Shown: piece by piece, positions 9,403 to 15,438 of the stretch
How the letters are laid out: every line of letters starts with the position of its first letter
Position numbering within the stretch: position 1 is the stretch's first letter
Assembly: GCF_014108865.1 (NCBI RefSeq)
Contig: NZ_CP053928.1
Location: forward strand, 1 to 64,000
Direction: 5' to 3'
DNA length: 64,000 bases
Source: Nocardioides sp. WS12
GTDB taxonomy: Bacteria > Actinomycetota > Actinomycetes > Propionibacteriales > Nocardioidaceae
Translations under genes and position numbers: made by a program
Notes under the pieces: generated by a model
Database searches by the model: none
What the model was told of the DNA's origin: nothing
What the model saw: only the letters and a program-made list of their open reading frames with translations

Positions 9403-10040
9403 GGATTCACCTGTTCGAGATAGTCGGAGAACCAGTCTTCCCAACCCTCAGGGTCGGTCGGGAAGTTGGAGGGCAGGTCCGGGAAGTTCGTCGGGAAGCC
9501 GCTCGGGCGGTCCGGCAGGTCGGGCAGGTCGGACGGATTGATCGTCGGCAGGTCCGTCGGGACGCCGGTCGGGAAGTCGGACGGATCGATCGTCGGCAGG
9601 TCGAGCGACGACGGCGCCTTGTCCGTCGGTTCCACGCTGCCCGTCTGGCTCGCGTCGTCCTTCGACGTGTCCTTGGCGTCGTCGCCCCCGAGGAGGACGA
9701 AGCCTGCGACCACCGCGACCGCGATCAGGAGCGCGACGGCGCCCACCGCCATCGCGATCCGCATCCCGCGTCCCACGCCGAGCTGCGGAGCAGCCAGCTG
9801 ATTCCACTGCGGCGGCGGCGTGAGCTCGCCCGTCGGCGTCGTCGGTACGACGACCGTGGCCTCGTTCGGAGGCTCCTGCGAGGGCTTGCCGGCCGAGGCA
9901 CCGCGGACGTGGTCGGTCCAGCCGTTGCCGTCGTACCAGCGCTCGCCGCCGTCACCGTCGGGGTACCAACCGGGCTGACTGGGGGTGGTTCCGGGCACCG
10001 GGGCTCCTGAGCGGGGGTCAACGGGAGAGAACGGGGTCAC
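9399..10040 (-). CDS. DUF2510 domain membrane protein
   Basis: A 213-residue protein from a GTG start. Near the N-terminus is a DUF2510 motif, PGWYPDGDGGERWYDGNGWT, a small Trp-rich module common in actinobacterial membrane proteins. A membrane helix follows at about residues 92-114 (IAMAVGAVALLIAVAVVAGFVLLGG). The C-terminal tail is low complexity, with repeated Pro-Thr-Asp/Asn-Leu/Phe-Pro units such as PTIDPSDFPTGVPTDLP. The gene overlaps the next by 4 bases and lies 34 bases after the dimethylargininase-like gene. No enzymatic domain is visible. Confidence 0.8.
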   Translation of the reverse strand: MTPFSPVDPRSGAPVPGTTPSQPGWYPDGDGGERWYDGNGWTDHVRGASAGKPSQEPPNEATVVVPTTPTGELTPPPQWNQLAAPQLGVGRGMRIAMAVGAVALLIAVAVVAGFVLLGGDDAKDTSKDDASQTGSVEPTDKAPSSLDLPTIDPSDFPTGVPTDLPTINPSDLPDLPDRPSGFPTNFPDLPSNFPTDPEGWEDWFSDYLEQVNP

Positions 10041-10074
10041 CGTATCCCGCGTGCCGCGTGTCCAACCCTCGCGG

Positions 10075-10992
10075 TCAGGCGGCGATGTCGCCCGGTACGA
10101 CGACCCGACCGCCGCTGACGATTTCGAGATCGCGCCCCACGGTGATGTCGAGCGGGTTGGTCAGGCAGCGGATCGAGCCACCGCCGAGGTGGAACTCGCT
10201 GACGTCGACCAGGACGACCTCGAAGCCGAGGGTGTCCAGCCAGTTCCGCACACGCGGCGGGCAGGCGGGCATCACGACGGTGCGCCCGACGACCACCGAG
10301 TTGGCGCACCAGGTGCTGAGCGCCTCTTCCTCGCTGAGCACGATCGGCTGCGGGATGGACGCCATCAGGGAGGCGGCGGAGGCCTCGTCGAACGCCGACG
10401 GGCAGATCATCGCGTGGTCGTCGTCGAGGGGGCAGAAGGCGAGGTCGAGGTGGTACATCCCGGGGTGCACGATGCGGGCCCCCCGGACCTGCACGCCGAG
10501 GTCGTCGGCCAGTTGCTTGAGGGCGAGCTCGTCGGTCCGCGGGCCGTAGCCGACGACCAGTTCGCCGCCGAAGGGGAAGGCGTCGCCGGACTCGAAGTGG
10601 GCGCCGATCCCGTCGCGGCCGATGTGAGTGGCCGCGAAGGCGTGTGACTCGAACCAGGCCCGGGCGGCGGGCGTCTCGATGCGGCGCTGGGGGTAGCGCA
10701 TGTGCGACATCACGACCGAGCGGCGGCCGGGGCCGGTCCAGTCGGGCCGGAGTGCGACGAGGCCGAGGTTCATGGCGTAGACCATGTCGGGCGCCTCGGG
10801 CAGCGCCGGGATCTCGTCGACGGTCGCGCCGAGCGCGCGGAGGGTGGCGGCGAGTTCGTCCCACTGGGCCCGCGCCCGTCCGGCGTCAGGCTGCACGGCC
10901 GGGTTCATGTACGGGTTGATCGCGTAGTCGACGCGGAACGACGACGGCTCGACCATCGCGTAGTGCTGACCCCACTCCAGTGATGCCGTCAT
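10075..10992 (-). CDS. Dimethylargininase / amidinotransferase-fold enzyme
   Basis: A 305-residue protein of the guanidino-modifying superfamily (DDAH, arginine deiminase, amidinotransferase). The pentein-fold signatures are visible: FESGD in the middle, the MYHLDLAFCPL segment with the catalytic His and Asp, and the nucleophilic Cys near the C-terminus in GGGSIRCLTNPL. Such enzymes hydrolyse methylated arginine or a related guanidine to citrulline plus an amine, or transfer the amidino group. The ATG is preceded by a good ribosome site (GAGGGAG), so the longer frame is rejected. It is divergent from the GntR gene, with a perfect palindrome between, suggesting substrate-induced expression. 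Confidence 0.85.
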   Translation of the reverse strand: MTASLEWGQHYAMVEPSSFRVDYAINPYMNPAVQPDAGRARAQWDELAATLRALGATVDEIPALPEAPDMVYAMNLGLVALRPDWTGPGRRSVVMSHMRYPQRRIETPAARAWFESHAFAATHIGRDGIGAHFESGDAFPFGGELVVGYGPRTDELALKQLADDLGVQVRGARIVHPGMYHLDLAFCPLDDDHAMICPSAFDEASAASLMASIPQPIVLSEEEALSTWCANSVVVGRTVVMPACPPRVRNWLDTLGFEVVLVDVSEFHLGGGSIRCLTNPLDITVGRDLEIVSGGRVVVPGDIAA

Positions 10993-11058
10993 GGTGGCTC
11001 CCTCTTCGCGGTCCGCGTGACGCGGACGTCCCCTGGGGTCGCCGACGACCCACACAAG

Positions 11059-11077
11059 TTGTCAGACAATCTGACAA
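11059..11077. promoter_or_regulatory. GntR (FadR-type) operator palindrome
   Basis: The sequence TTGTCAGACAATCTGACAA is a perfect inverted repeat with 8-bp arms and a 3-bp centre. Its left part, TTGTCAGACAA, also fits the FadR-subfamily consensus TnGTnnnACnA exactly. It lies between the divergent dimethylargininase-like and GntR genes, 67 bp from one start and 56 bp from the other, as expected for a regulator controlling both. Confidence 0.8.
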
Positions 11078-11132
11078 GTCCGAGGATAGCGTCCCTCCGC
11101 ACGATCGAGTCAATGGGCGGCACAATGGCCCC

Positions 11133-11840
11133 ATGCCCGCATCCACGCCGACCCCCGCCAGGGCCCCGTTCGCAACCCTGAGCGTCGAGCACGCCTCGAC
11201 GGTCTCGCGGGTGGCGACCGAGCTCCGCCGGGCGGTCTTCGAGGGCGAGCTCGAGAGCGGCACCCCGCTGCGCGAGATCGCGCTGGCCGAATCCCTCGGG
11301 GTGTCCCGGCCCACCGTGCGCGAGGCGCTGACGGTGCTGGTCGCCGAGGGCCTGGCCACCCGCGAACCCCACCGCGGCGTCACCGTGGCCACGCCACGCG
11401 CGGAGTCGGTGCGCGACGTGTGCCGGGCCCGCTGGGTCCTCGAAGGAGCCGGCGTCCGCGCCTGGGCCACCGCGGACGACGTACGACGGGAACGCGTGCG
11501 GGAGACCCTGGTCGCCTACACCAGCGCGGTGCGCGGCGGCGACGCGTCGTACGAAGAACTCAACGAGCGCCACCTCTCCTTCCACGTCTCCCTCGTCGAG
11601 CTCACCGGGAGCCCGCGGCTGGTCCAGATGGCCGAGGCGCTGATGGACGAGCTCAAACTGGCGCTCGCCCAGGTGGACCGGCTGAACCGCAACGCCCACA
11701 ACGAGGCGGAGTCCCACGAGGGCCTCGTCAAGCTGCTCGAGGCCGGCAACCTCGACGGCCCGAGCGGCGCCTACGAGTTCCTGCGCCGCCACATCGACGA
11801 CGCCGAGGTCGAGGTCATCGAGGCGCTCGGGCTGGAGTAG
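11133..11840 (+). CDS. GntR family (FadR/FCD subfamily) transcriptional regulator
   Basis: A 235-residue regulator. The winged helix-turn-helix spans about residues 15-85, with LREIALAESLGVSRPTVREALTVLVAEGL as its core. The C-terminal FCD effector domain is helical, with a metal- or ligand-binding pattern (ELNERHLSFHVSLVEL and a C-terminal EFLRRHID). The chosen ATG opens MPASTPTP; earlier Met codons would extend across the intergenic region and the operator. It probably represses itself and the divergent guanidine hydrolase gene through the palindrome at 11059-11077. The effector is unknown but may be the enzyme's substrate. Confidence 0.9.
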   Translation: MPASTPTPARAPFATLSVEHASTVSRVATELRRAVFEGELESGTPLREIALAESLGVSRPTVREALTVLVAEGLATREPHRGVTVATPRAESVRDVCRARWVLEGAGVRAWATADDVRRERVRETLVAYTSAVRGGDASYEELNERHLSFHVSLVELTGSPRLVQMAEALMDELKLALAQVDRLNRNAHNEAESHEGLVKLLEAGNLDGPSGAYEFLRRHIDDAEVEVIEALGLE

Positions 11841-11869
11841 AGGTTCTGCCCACCTGACAGACTTGCCGA

Positions 11870-12265
11870 ATGCTGGCCTTCCTCTCCCGATGGGCGATCA
11901 CTGCGGCTGCGGTCGCGCTCGCCGCCCAACTCATCGACGGCATCTGGTTCACCGGCGCCGACACGGGGCGCGCGGAGATCGAGGACAAGATCCTCCCGCT
12001 GCTCGCGGTCGCCCTCATCTCGTGCGCGATCACCTCGCTGGTCAAGCCGGTCCTGATCTTCCTGTCGTTCCCGTTCATCCTCGTGACGCTCGGCCTGTTC
12101 CTGCTCGTCCTGAACGCCCTGCTCCTGCGCCTGACGGCCTGGCTGGCCGACGTCGTCGACATCGGCTTCCGCGTCGACGGGTTCTGGCCGGCCGTGGGCG
12201 GGGCGATCATCATCAGCATCACGACGTGGTTCCTCGACGCCATGGTGGGCGTCGAGGACGACTGA
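11870..12265 (+). CDS. Phage holin family IV / YvlD-like membrane protein
   Basis: A 131-residue protein with four hydrophobic segments: near residues 5-25, 43-60, 62-85 and 105-125. The order and the SLVKPVLIFLSFPFILVTLG block are typical of the YvlD/'mycobacterial 4 TMS phage holin' family. Despite the name, chromosomal members are not phage lysis proteins; their role is in the envelope and poorly defined. The gene starts 29 bp after the GntR stop and is followed two bases later by the phosphatase gene, so those two are likely cotranscribed. Confidence 0.85.
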   Translation: MLAFLSRWAITAAAVALAAQLIDGIWFTGADTGRAEIEDKILPLLAVALISCAITSLVKPVLIFLSFPFILVTLGLFLLVLNALLLRLTAWLADVVDIGFRVDGFWPAVGGAIIISITTWFLDAMVGVEDD

Positions 12266-12267
12266 CC

Positions 12268-12780
12268 GTGGCGAGCGCTCCGCCGCCGCGCACGCCCGGC
12301 CGCTACCGGATCACTGTGGTCTGCCTGGGCAACATCTGCCGGTCCCCGATGGCCGACGTCGTCCTGTCCGCCCGCGTCGTCGCTGCAGGTCTGGACGATG
12401 CCGTCGAGGTCGTCAGTGCCGGCACGGGCGGCTGGCACGCCGGCGACCCGATGGACAGCCGGGCAGCCGCACTCCTCACCAGCGAGGGGTACGACGCCAG
12501 TCGGCACCGCGCCCAGCAGGTGCAGCCGTCGTGGCTCGATGACTTCGACCTCGTCCTCACCATGGACCGCGACAACCTGCGCGACGTGCGTGGCCTGGCC
12601 GCCGGCCCGGTCGACGGGACGCGGGTCCGGCCGTTCCGCGACTTCGATCCCGAGGAACCGGGTGGCGAAGTGCCCGACCCGTACTACGGCGGGACCTCCG
12701 GCTTCCGCGACGTCCTGACGATGGTCGAGCGCACCGCCGACGTACTGGTGGCCGAGGTCACCGTCGCACTCGGCCACTGA
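12268..12780 (+). CDS. Low molecular weight protein-tyrosine phosphatase
   Basis: A 170-residue protein from a GTG start two bases after the upstream stop. The P-loop CX5R appears as CLGNICRS near the N-terminus, supplying the nucleophilic Cys and phosphate-binding Arg. The general-acid Asp lies in VPDPYYGG toward the C-terminus. The fold dephosphorylates phosphotyrosine proteins (or phosphoarginine in some homologues). The size and motif order are normal for the family. A strong hairpin follows 10 bp after the stop. Confidence 0.93.
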   Translation: MASAPPPRTPGRYRITVVCLGNICRSPMADVVLSARVVAAGLDDAVEVVSAGTGGWHAGDPMDSRAAALLTSEGYDASRHRAQQVQPSWLDDFDLVLTMDRDNLRDVRGLAAGPVDGTRVRPFRDFDPEEPGGEVPDPYYGGTSGFRDVLTMVERTADVLVAEVTVALGH

Positions 12781-12790
12781 GGCTCGCGCC

Positions 12791-12811
12791 GACTGGTGCT
12801 ACTCACCAGTC
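12791..12811. terminator. Hairpin after the phosphatase gene
   Basis: Perfect 8-bp arms GACTGGTG and CACCAGTC flank a 5-base loop. It begins 10 bp after the phosphatase stop and has no T-run. It may end transcription or serve as a second protein-binding palindrome ahead of the next gene. Confidence 0.45.
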
Positions 12812-12824
12812 ACCCTTACTTTGC

Positions 12825-12836
12825 TAGGACGTCCTA
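12825..12836. promoter_or_regulatory. Candidate MarR operator, copy 1
   Basis: The perfect palindrome TAGGACGTCCTA lies 37 bp upstream of the 3-hydroxyacyl-CoA dehydrogenase start. The same core occurs in a longer 18-bp palindrome before icmF at 15389-15406. In both places the right arm runs into CCTACTA followed by A or T, which looks like a -10 box (TACTAA, TACTAT), so binding would block the promoter. Confidence 0.72.
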
Positions 12837-12873
12837 CTAAATGGGGCGGTGGACCGGAGCTGAGGAGAAGCGG

Positions 12874-13725
12874 ATGAGCATCGAACGCGTCGGAGTGGTC
12901 GGAGGCGGCCTGATGGGGTCGGGCATCGCAGAGGTGTGCGCCCGCGCCGGCAAGGACGTGATCGTTGTCGAGTCCTCCCCCGCCGCCGTCGAAGCGGCCC
13001 GGCACCGCCTGGAGAACTCGCTGAAGAAGGCGGAGAGCCGCGGCAAGATCGAGTCCGCCGACGCCGTACTCAACCGGATCCGGGTGGTCGACAGCCTCCA
13101 GGAGCTCGCCGACCGCGACCTCGTGATCGAGGCGATCGTCGAGGACGAGAAGGCCAAGACGGACCTGTTCCGCCAGCTCGACGCCATCGTCACCAGCCCG
13201 GATGCGCTGCTCGCGTCGAACACGTCCTCGATCCCGATCATGAAGCTCGCGGTCGTGACCCAGCGCCCCAGCCACGTGCTCGGCATCCACTTCTTCAACC
13301 CGGTGCCGGTGCTCAAGCTCGTCGAGCTCGTGCCCTCGCTGATGACCGCGCCGGAGACCGTCGAGCGCGCCCGCACGTTCGTCGAGGGAGACCTCGGCAA
13401 GAACGCCATCGACTGCCAGGACCGCGCCGGCTTCGTCGTCAACGCCCTGCTGGTCCCGTTCATCCTCTCGGCCATCCGGATGCTCGAGTCCGGCTTCGCC
13501 ACCGCCGAGGACATCGACCAGGGCTTCGTGCTCGGCGCCGCCCACCCGCAGGGCCCGCTCGCCCTGGCCGACCTGATCGGCCTCGACACCACCCGCGCGA
13601 TCGCCGAGTCCCTCTACGAGGAGTTCAAGGAGCCGCTCTACACGGCCCCGCCGCTCCTCAACCGCATGGTCGAAGCGGGCCTGCTCGGCCGCAAGACCGG
13701 CCGCGGCTTCTACACGTACAACTGA
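12874..13725 (+). CDS. 3-hydroxyacyl-CoA (3-hydroxybutyryl-CoA) dehydrogenase
   Basis: A 283-residue protein, the usual length for the short bacterial enzymes. The NAD-binding fold opens with VGVVGGGLMGSGIAEVCARAG. The substrate-site block is SNTSSIPI, followed by HVLGIHFFNPVPVLKLVELV with the catalytic His, and the C-terminal helical domain ends GLLGRKTGRGFYTY. It oxidises 3-hydroxyacyl-CoA to 3-ketoacyl-CoA with NAD+. The ATG follows a GAGGAG ribosome site; an upstream ATG at 12841 lacks one. It shares an operator-like palindrome with icmF, so both probably belong to one butyryl/branched-acyl-CoA regulon. Confidence 0.92.
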   Translation: MSIERVGVVGGGLMGSGIAEVCARAGKDVIVVESSPAAVEAARHRLENSLKKAESRGKIESADAVLNRIRVVDSLQELADRDLVIEAIVEDEKAKTDLFRQLDAIVTSPDALLASNTSSIPIMKLAVVTQRPSHVLGIHFFNPVPVLKLVELVPSLMTAPETVERARTFVEGDLGKNAIDCQDRAGFVVNALLVPFILSAIRMLESGFATAEDIDQGFVLGAAHPQGPLALADLIGLDTTRAIAESLYEEFKEPLYTAPPLLNRMVEAGLLGRKTGRGFYTYN

Positions 13726-13730
13726 CGATT

Positions 13731-13770
13731 CCCCGCGCTCAGCCCGCACCTGGTGCGTGCTGAGCGCGGG
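13731..13770. terminator. Strong hairpin after the hydroxyacyl-CoA dehydrogenase
   Basis: Perfect 13-bp arms (13731-13743 and 13758-13770, CCCCGCGCTCAGC with its complement) enclose a smaller nested stem (CGCAC/GTGCG). It begins 5 bp after the stop codon. No T-run follows, as is common for actinobacterial terminators. Confidence 0.68.
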
Positions 13771-13854
13771 GAAGACGCACTTCATTCACGCGGCCGTCCA
13801 CAGGCTGCGCCCGCGGGGCTGGTCGAAGGTCCTCCGCGGTGCCAGCCTGCGCGC

Positions 13855-14808
13855 ATGCCACGACACCTCGACATCAACCATCCCGGCCTGCAGGAACTGC
13901 TGAGGCGGGAACAGAACGGCGTCGTGTCGCGCCAGCAGCTGCTCGACCTCGGCGCAACCGACCACGACATCGCCCGCATGCTTCGTCGCCGCGAACTCCA
14001 TGCCGCCCAGCCCGGCGTGTACGTCGACCACACCGGCCGCCTGACCCGGGCCCAGCGCGAGTGGGTGGCGCTGTTCACGTGTGCACCCGCGGCGCTGAGC
14101 CACGAGTCGGCCATGCCCGGCAGCGACCCGTCCGTGGTCCATGTCTGTGTTGACCAGCGCCGCACCCTCGCGCGGATCGCCGGCGTCGTCGTCCACCGCA
14201 CCTCGCACCTCCAGAACCGGGTCGACTGGCACAGCCGACCGCCTCGGGTTCAGCCGGAGCACGCGACGATCGACGTCATCGAGGCCCGCATACGTTCCGG
14301 GGACGTGGCGGGCGCCTACGCCGCCGTGACCCGCGCCTGCCACACCCGCGAGGTGGTGCCGCGAATGCTCCGAGCCGCTCTGGCCGAACGCAAACACGTC
14401 ACTCAGCGCCGGATGGTCGTCGGCATGATCGACGACGTCGAACAGGGCGCGAACTCCGTGCTCGAGCGCGGCTACCTCCAACTGGTCGAGCGCGCGCACG
14501 GCTTGCCGCGCTCCCGGCGTCAGCGAACGAGCCACGCAACCGGCAAGCGGACCGACCAGCACGTCCGCTACGAGGAGTACGGCGTCATCGTCGAACCCGA
14601 CGGGCGCGCATTCCACGATTCACCGGAAGCCCGGGACGTCGATGCGCGGCGGGACCTCGCCGAACGTGCCGTCAGCGGTGCCGTGACGCTGCGGGTGACC
14701 TACGGGCTGGTGTTCAACGACGCGTGCCGTACGGCGGCGTGGATCGGCCAGGTCCTGCAGCGCTGCGGCTGGCAGGGCGAGGTCCAGCGATGCCCGCAGT
14801 GCGCGTGA
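13855..14808 (+). CDS. AbiEi-like helix-turn-helix protein with DUF559-like nuclease-fold C-terminus
   Basis: A 317-residue protein. The N-terminal part (LLRREQNGVVSRQQLLDLG then HDIARMLRRRELHAAQPGVYVDH) resembles the winged-helix domain of AbiEi antitoxins and related proteins. The C-terminal part (YGVIVEPDGRAFHDSPEARD, then RRDLAERAVSG) has the spacing of the DUF559/Vsr-like PD-(D/E)XK fold: acidic residue, E-x-D-G, then His and Arg-rich helix. Such stand-alone proteins are frequent in actinobacteria and have no proven function. No partner toxin gene is adjacent, so a toxin-antitoxin role is not supported. Confidence 0.7.
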   Translation: MPRHLDINHPGLQELLRREQNGVVSRQQLLDLGATDHDIARMLRRRELHAAQPGVYVDHTGRLTRAQREWVALFTCAPAALSHESAMPGSDPSVVHVCVDQRRTLARIAGVVVHRTSHLQNRVDWHSRPPRVQPEHATIDVIEARIRSGDVAGAYAAVTRACHTREVVPRMLRAALAERKHVTQRRMVVGMIDDVEQGANSVLERGYLQLVERAHGLPRSRRQRTSHATGKRTDQHVRYEEYGVIVEPDGRAFHDSPEARDVDARRDLAERAVSGAVTLRVTYGLVFNDACRTAAWIGQVLQRCGWQGEVQRCPQCA

Positions 14809-14831
14809 TCTCGCTTCCCCGCACCGACCGA

Positions 14832-15335
14832 TCAGCTCGGGAAGTCACCCGCCGCACGCCGCAGGCGACGCAGCAGTTGATAGGCGTCGTCCTGCTGGCG
14901 ATCGGTGAGTCCGGTGATCGCGAAGTCGATGTCGCTGACGGCCTCGGTCGCGGCACGAACGGTCGAGCGACCCTTGGTCGTGAGGCGGGCGAGGGTCCGG
15001 CGCCGGTCGTCCTGGTCGGGGACCCGCTCGACGAAGCCCTGGGACTCCAGTCGGTCGATCGCGCTGGTGACGGACGTCGGGTGCACCATCAGGCGCTCGC
15101 CGATCTTGCTCAGCGGCAGCGACCCACTCTTGCTGAAGTGGAGCAGCACCAGCACCTCGTAGCGCGAGAACGTGAGCGCGAAGGGCTTGAGTGCCGCGTC
15201 GAGCGCGCTGATCATGAGTTGTTGGACCCTCATCACCGAGGTCGCGAGGCGCATGGCCGTTGCGTCACCGAAGTGCTCGGCCCAGAGGTCTCCTGCGCGA
15301 TCGATGGGATCGAACGGGAGGCGCGGATCGGACAT
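14832..15335 (-). CDS. MarR family transcriptional regulator
   Basis: A 167-residue regulator with the MarR winged helix: LPLSKIGERLMVHPTSVTSAIDRLESQGFVERV, then the wing with DQDDRRRTLARLTTKG. The helices before and after form the dimerisation domain. It is divergent from icmF, with an 18-bp perfect palindrome in the 103-bp gap overlapping the icmF promoter, and a shorter copy before the dehydrogenase gene upstream. It is therefore the likely repressor of both. The ligand is unknown; acyl-CoA or an aromatic/branched acid would fit. Confidence 0.92.
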   Translation of the reverse strand: MSDPRLPFDPIDRAGDLWAEHFGDATAMRLATSVMRVQQLMISALDAALKPFALTFSRYEVLVLLHFSKSGSLPLSKIGERLMVHPTSVTSAIDRLESQGFVERVPDQDDRRRTLARLTTKGRSTVRAATEAVSDIDFAITGLTDRQQDDAYQLLRRLRRAAGDFPS

Positions 15336-15378
15336 GCCCTGACCCTAGAGGATCCGACATGGCGCGCAGCACACCGAC

Positions 15379-15407
15379 TTCACATATTTAGTAGGACGTC
15401 CTACTAT
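15379..15407 (+). promoter_or_regulatory. icmF promoter with overlapping MarR operator, copy 2
   Basis: A -35-like TTCACA (15379-15384) and -10-like TACTAT (15402-15407) are 17 bp apart. The 18-bp perfect palindrome TAGTAGGACGTCCTACTA (15389-15406) fills the spacer and most of the -10. Its core TAGGACGTCCTA recurs at 12825-12836. A MarR dimer here would block polymerase. Confidence 0.75.
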
Positions 15408-15409
15408 CG

Positions 15410-15435
15410 GAGGTCCAAAGACTTTGGAGGACCTC
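15410..15435 (+). promoter_or_regulatory. Leader hairpin that can hide the icmF ribosome site
   Basis: GAGGT (15410-15414) can pair with ACCTC (15431-15435), and CCAA (15415-15418) with TTGG (15424-15427), leaving a 3-base bulge AGG. The bulge and stem contain the GGAGG ribosome site at 15426-15430. If folded, the leader would restrict translation of icmF. This is a prediction from base pairing alone. Confidence 0.4.
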
Positions 15436-15438
15436 TGC

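Noticed and set aside
10980..11132. N-terminal extension of the GntR regulator from an upstream ATG
   Set aside because: It would run across the operator palindrome and encode a segment with no family likeness. ATG 11133 starts the regular domain.
13855..14808. AbiE-type abortive infection system
   Set aside because: Only an AbiEi-like helix-turn-helix part is visible; the AbiEii nucleotidyltransferase gene is absent and the rest looks like a DUF559-type fold.
15336..15438. Cobalamin riboswitch before icmF
   Set aside because: The leader is only about 25 bases after the likely transcript start and lacks the B12 box. A riboswitch would need over 150 bases.
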